Source of the DNA: Opitutaceae bacterium | GTDB taxonomy: Bacteria; Verrucomicrobiota; Verrucomicrobiia; Opitutales; Opitutaceae | Reading direction: 5' to 3' | Length of the DNA: 64,000 nt | Assembly: GCA_016715765.1 (NCBI GenBank) | Contig: JADJZJ010000029.1 | Location: forward strand, 17,247 to 81,246 | Shown here: positions 61,043 through 64,000 of the stretch, piece by piece | Layout: every line of letters starts with the position of its first letter | How positions within the stretch are numbered: the stretch's first letter is position 1 | Made by a program: the position numbers and the translations under genes | Notes under the pieces: generated by a model | The model's input: only the letters and a program-made list of their open reading frames with translations | Told to the model about the DNA's origin: nothing | Databases searched by the model: none

Positions 61043-61977
61043 CCCCTTCCGGACCCGCGCTCAGTTTCATCATTCCGCTGTACAACAGCGCGGCCACCAT
61101 CGGGCCATTGGTGAAGGAGATCGAGGAACTGGCGATCGAGGGCGGTCACGAGATCGTGCTGGTGAACGACGGCAGCCGGGATGCGACGGCGGAGGTCTGC
61201 CGCGAACTCGTCCGCGCGGCGCGCGTGCCGGTCATCTTCGTCAACCATGCGCGCAACTACGGCGAGCACAACGCCGTGCTCTCGGGCTGGCGGCAGGCGC
61301 GGGGCCGGCACCTCGTGAACCTGGATGACGACGGCCAGAACCCCCCGGCCGAGGCCGTGCGGCTGTGGCGGCACGCCTGTGAGCAGGGGCTGGATGTGGT
61401 GTTCGGGCATTACGAGGAGAAGCGGCATGTGTGGTGGCGCAATCTGGGCAGCTGGTTCACCAGCCGCATGACCGACTGGGCCCTCGACAAGCCGCCCGGG
61501 TTTTATCTCTCCAGCTTCCGCTGTGTGTCGGCCTTTGTGGCCGGGGAGGTTGCGCTGCATTCCGGCCCGTATCCCTACATCGACGGGCTGATCCTGCAGG
61601 TGACCCAGCGCATCGGCTCGCTGACCGTGCAGCACGCGGAGCGCCAGGCGGGTGAAAGCGGCTACACCCTGCGCCGCCTGATCCGCCTGTGGATGAGCGC
61701 CTGGGTGAATTTCTCCGTACTGCCGCTGCGGCTGGCCACGCTACTCGGCATGGTGATGGCGGCGGGGGGGCTCGTGGGGTTGGGGGTGGTCGTTTGGTTG
61801 CGGTTGGCGCATCAGGGTCCGGCCTTTGGTTGGGGTTCGCTGATGGCGGCCCTGCTCATTTTCTCCGGCACCCAGCTGGTGATGCTCGGCCTGATCGGCG
61901 AGTACGTCGGCCGGATGTTCCTCACGGTCAACCAGCGGCCGCAATCCGTGGTGCGCGAGGTCGTGCGCAGCAGCTAG
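61039..61977 (+). CDS. Glycosyltransferase family 2, GtrB/DPM1-like, membrane-anchored
   Basis: A 312-residue enzyme with a GT-A domain (LSFIIPLYNSAATIGPLVKE; HEIVLVNDGSRDAT; VNLDDDGQNPP with the DxD site) and two C-terminal membrane helices (about 232-262 and 270-295). This is the layout of polyprenyl-phosphate glycosyltransferases such as GtrB, ArnC and DPM1, which load a sugar on undecaprenyl phosphate. After the epimerase and aminotransferase it would load the amino sugar they make. The GT-C-like proteins of the region could then use it. It overlaps the preceding gene as ATGA. Confidence 0.92.
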   Translation: MTPSGPALSFIIPLYNSAATIGPLVKEIEELAIEGGHEIVLVNDGSRDATAEVCRELVRAARVPVIFVNHARNYGEHNAVLSGWRQARGRHLVNLDDDGQNPPAEAVRLWRHACEQGLDVVFGHYEEKRHVWWRNLGSWFTSRMTDWALDKPPGFYLSSFRCVSAFVAGEVALHSGPYPYIDGLILQVTQRIGSLTVQHAERQAGESGYTLRRLIRLWMSAWVNFSVLPLRLATLLGMVMAAGGLVGLGVVVWLRLAHQGPAFGWGSLMAALLIFSGTQLVMLGLIGEYVGRMFLTVNQRPQSVVREVVRSS

Positions 61978-62900
61978 GCCCGACCCGGAAGCAGCGCGGA
62001 CCAGCGGGCCAGTTCCCGCGTGATGGACTGCTGCACGCCCGCGAGGATCCGGGCGGGTGGCGTGGGCAGAAGGTGCAGCCAGTAACCGAGGGCGCAGCGC
62101 CCCAGTGCATCGTCGAAGACGAACGACTGGTCCCAGTGCAGCTCGATAAACCGGCGCGACCAATCATGGGCGGCGAGACGGGCGATTTCATCCCGCCAGC
62201 GCAGGAACAGCCGGAGGGTGTTCTGTTCGTCATGCTGCTTGCGGCCCGGGGACTGGCTGATGTGGTGCCGCACCCGGCTGCGCAGGCTCACATAGTTCCG
62301 ATTTCCGGCGGCCCGCGCGCGCAGGCAGAGATCGATATCCTCGCAGCCATTGATGAACTCCGGGTCGAAACCCTCCAGCCGGTTCCAAAGGTCGCGCCTG
62401 ATGCCGAAGCAGGCGGCGGTCATGGCGGCCACGGACCGGCAACCGGACAGCCGGGCGGGCCAGGGTCGCGTGGTGTCGTGCACGGGTTTGCCCTGATGGT
62501 TGAAATATACGCCGGTGTGGTCGATGGCGCCGCTGCCGGCGTGCAGTTGCACGTTACCCACCAGGCCCGCTTCCGGCCGGGTGCGCAGGATGGCGTGCAT
62601 GGGCTCGAACCAGCCGGGCAACAGGACCAGGTCGTTGTTGAGGAAAAAAAGGCATTCACCCCGGGCGTGGGCGGCGGCGCGGTTGTTGGCGCCGGCGTAA
62701 CCAAGATTGCGCTCATTCAGGAGCGTCCGAAACGGGGTGGAAAGCGTCTGCAGCCATTCCCGGGTGCCATCGTTGCTGCCATCGTCCACCAGAATGATCT
62801 CATGCTCAAGGCCCGCCGGAAGGGTGGCCTGGAGGCTGGCGACACAGGCCCGCGTGAGCGGCAGGCAGTTGTAGAGCGGGATGATGAACGAGACCTGCAT
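61974..62900 (-). CDS. Glycosyltransferase family 2
   Basis: A 308-residue rhamnosyltransferase-like GT2: VSFIIPLYNCLPLTRACVAS, HEIILVDDGSNDGTREWLQT, GECLFFLNNDLVLLPGW and the acceptor-side block FDPEFINGCEDIDLCLRARA. No membrane helix is evident. It is convergent with the GtrB-like gene; the two stop codons overlap. It probably extends the same surface polysaccharide. Substrate unknown. Confidence 0.92.
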   Translation of the reverse strand: MQVSFIIPLYNCLPLTRACVASLQATLPAGLEHEIILVDDGSNDGTREWLQTLSTPFRTLLNERNLGYAGANNRAAAHARGECLFFLNNDLVLLPGWFEPMHAILRTRPEAGLVGNVQLHAGSGAIDHTGVYFNHQGKPVHDTTRPWPARLSGCRSVAAMTAACFGIRRDLWNRLEGFDPEFINGCEDIDLCLRARAAGNRNYVSLRSRVRHHISQSPGRKQHDEQNTLRLFLRWRDEIARLAAHDWSRRFIELHWDQSFVFDDALGRCALGYWLHLLPTPPARILAGVQQSITRELARWSALLPGRA

Positions 62901-63222
62901 GGGGCAGTGCCGTTAGTAAACAGCGCTAGCCCCGGGGCGCACGGACAAAATCCGCCGGGGAGGAGACTCGCGCAAGGTCTGGGTATGCCTTCAATCCAAC
63001 CCCTGTTTGTCATGCTGAACGAAGTGAAGGATCCAGTGCACGACAATCGAGGGTTGCGATCAGCGCGCACTGGATTCTTCGCGCCGCTCAGAATCACAAT
63101 GGTTTGGGAAAAGCTTGAATGCGATCCATGGCCGTCTGCCGGCTTGATGGCGGCCGGCCGGTCCCATTCACTGGCGGCATGAAATGGGTGATGTCGCGCG
63201 GGACCGATCGTGAAATCCGGGC
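62901..63222. repeat. Intergenic region with a stem-loop repeat (63007-63105)
   Basis: 322 bases between divergent genes. TGTCATGCTGAACGAAGTGA (63008) and CTTCGCGCCGCTCAGAATCA (63077) are the two arms of an imperfect inverted repeat, with AGTGC/GCACT pairing inside. The words resemble a stem-loop repeat common in environmental genomes. The rest (63106-63222) shows nothing I can name beyond likely promoter space. Confidence 0.6.
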
Positions 63223-64000
63223 ATGAGTGCGGGGCCTTCACTTCCGCTGCGCGCAAGGTTATCGGCAGGCGGCGAATGGGTGGAAAACCGGCTCGGGTAC
63301 CGGTCCGCCGGCTGGTTGCTGCTGGCGATGCTGGCGTGGGTGTACACGGCCGCCTATTGGCGTCATCCCCAGAATCCGGGAGAGCTCCCGGCGACTTTGC
63401 GGCTCGGCTGGTGGAGCTGGGCCGACCAGTTTGTTTACTGGCAGTCGGCGGCCGAACTTGCACAGCTTCGGCTGACGGCGGAAAACTACCATTACCCGCT
63501 GGGTTACTCCGCGCTGGGCGCGATTTTCTGGCGGTTGATGCCGGCGCATCCTTTCTTCATTCCCAATCTGCTGCTGGTCTTGGGCGCGGGGGCGGTTTGG
63601 TGGCGGCTGGCGCGCGGCTGGCTTGACCGGAGACTGACGTTGCTGACGGCGGTGGCGTTTATCGGACTGCACCGGGAGGTGTTGTCGCTGACTCAGGTCA
63701 TTCCGTGGAACACGATCGCGACGCAATTGGCGCTGCTGGCCGGTCTTTGGGTGATGGTGGCGACGCAGGGTGCGCGCACGGTATGGCGGCTGACTGGCCT
63801 GGCGGTGCTGGCCTATCTCGTTCGTCCCGGCGATGCCGCATGTTTCGCCCCCATGCTCGTCTGGGCGGTGCTGCGCCTGCCGGCCTGGCGGGAGCGCCTG
63901 CTCGGCGCCGCCGGCGGGATGGCGGCGATCGGTGCGACGGCGCTCGCGGTGGGTCTGCTCAACCACGCCGTATTTGGCACGTGGGATACGCCCTATGAAC
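63223..64000 (+). CDS. Polytopic membrane protein, GT-C-like, 3' end outside window
   Basis: From the ATG at 63223 the frame is open for 259 codons to the end of the window, so the gene continues beyond it. The N-terminus is hydrophilic, then a helix (AGWLLLAMLAWVYTAAYW) and a loop with WSWADQFVYWQSAAEL and YHYPLGYSALGAIFW, the D-x-F/Y-YW loop and YPLG motif typical of GT-C membrane glycosyltransferases and their relatives. Several further helices follow. It fits the polysaccharide region, but the function is only inferred from layout. Confidence 0.75.
   Translation, partial: MSAGPSLPLRARLSAGGEWVENRLGYRSAGWLLLAMLAWVYTAAYWRHPQNPGELPATLRLGWWSWADQFVYWQSAAELAQLRLTAENYHYPLGYSALGAIFWRLMPAHPFFIPNLLLVLGAGAVWWRLARGWLDRRLTLLTAVAFIGLHREVLSLTQVIPWNTIATQLALLAGLWVMVATQGARTVWRLTGLAVLAYLVRPGDAACFAPMLVWAVLRLPAWRERLLGAAGGMAAIGATALAVGLLNHAVFGTWDTPYE

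Noticed and set aside
1..64000. rRNA or tRNA genes, integrase or attachment sites
   Set aside because: I looked for conserved tRNA arms and rRNA segments and for phage-type integration genes by eye and saw none; a tRNAscan/Infernal run would be decisive.

Overview
The window reads as one chromosomal stretch of a GC-rich Gram-negative bacterium. The gene set suggests Verrucomicrobiota, probably Opitutaceae or relatives: a methylmalonyl-CoA/propionate module with a Na+-pump decarboxylase, lipid A/LPS core genes, an outer-membrane phospholipase, and long intergenic spaces packed with hairpin repeats. This placement is inference from gene content; no rRNA or tRNA gene was seen.

Layout. 1-8.2 kb: a 5'-truncated sensor histidine kinase, a degenerate kinase-like GAF protein and a nucleotidyltransferase (+); a lone ABC ATPase (-); a phospholipase A gene split by a frameshift (+); surE (-). 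8.5-20.4 kb: a ten-gene + strand propionate cluster: 5S carboxyltransferase, mutA, mutB, meaB, epimerase, 12S carboxyltransferase, biotin carrier, OadG-like and OadB-like membrane subunits, then a biotin-protein ligase. 20.6-23.4 kb: rpsO-pnp (-), with pnp carrying a one-base frameshift. 23.8-29.3 kb: a DciA/DUF721 protein, two GT2 enzymes, a GT9 heptosyltransferase-like enzyme and an MsbA-like exporter (-), consistent with LPS core and lipid A traffic. 29.5-38.6 kb: two Opp/Dpp permeases and three paralogous peptide-binding lipoproteins (-), interrupted by a dead REP-associated transposase. 38.9-44.4 kb: ispF, ispD, pyrF (-), ispE and ptsI (+). 44.9-64 kb: a surface-polysaccharide region with GT4 and GT2 glycosyltransferases, a BioF/SPT-like PLP enzyme, an AlgJ/AlgI O-acetylation pair, large GT-C-like membrane proteins and a tightly overlapping + strand operon (methyltransferase, epimerase, DegT aminotransferase, GtrB-like GT2). 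The last gene runs off the 3' end.

How the parts fit. In the propionate cluster a single biotin carrier can serve the pyruvate/oxaloacetate carboxyltransferase, the methylmalonyl-CoA carboxyltransferase and a Na+-translocating decarboxylase beta subunit, while BirA at the end would charge it. The cluster therefore encodes both halves of a transcarboxylase and a sodium pump.

Quality warning. At least seven genes lose frame through a one-base change, mostly in short homopolymers (pldA, pnp, the transposase twice, a GT4 gene, a membrane protein twice, the DegT aminotransferase). Restoring one base each time rebuilds a full protein. Outside the transposase, base-calling error is the simplest explanation. 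I annotate these as single genes spanning the shift, except pldA, which is given as two entries.
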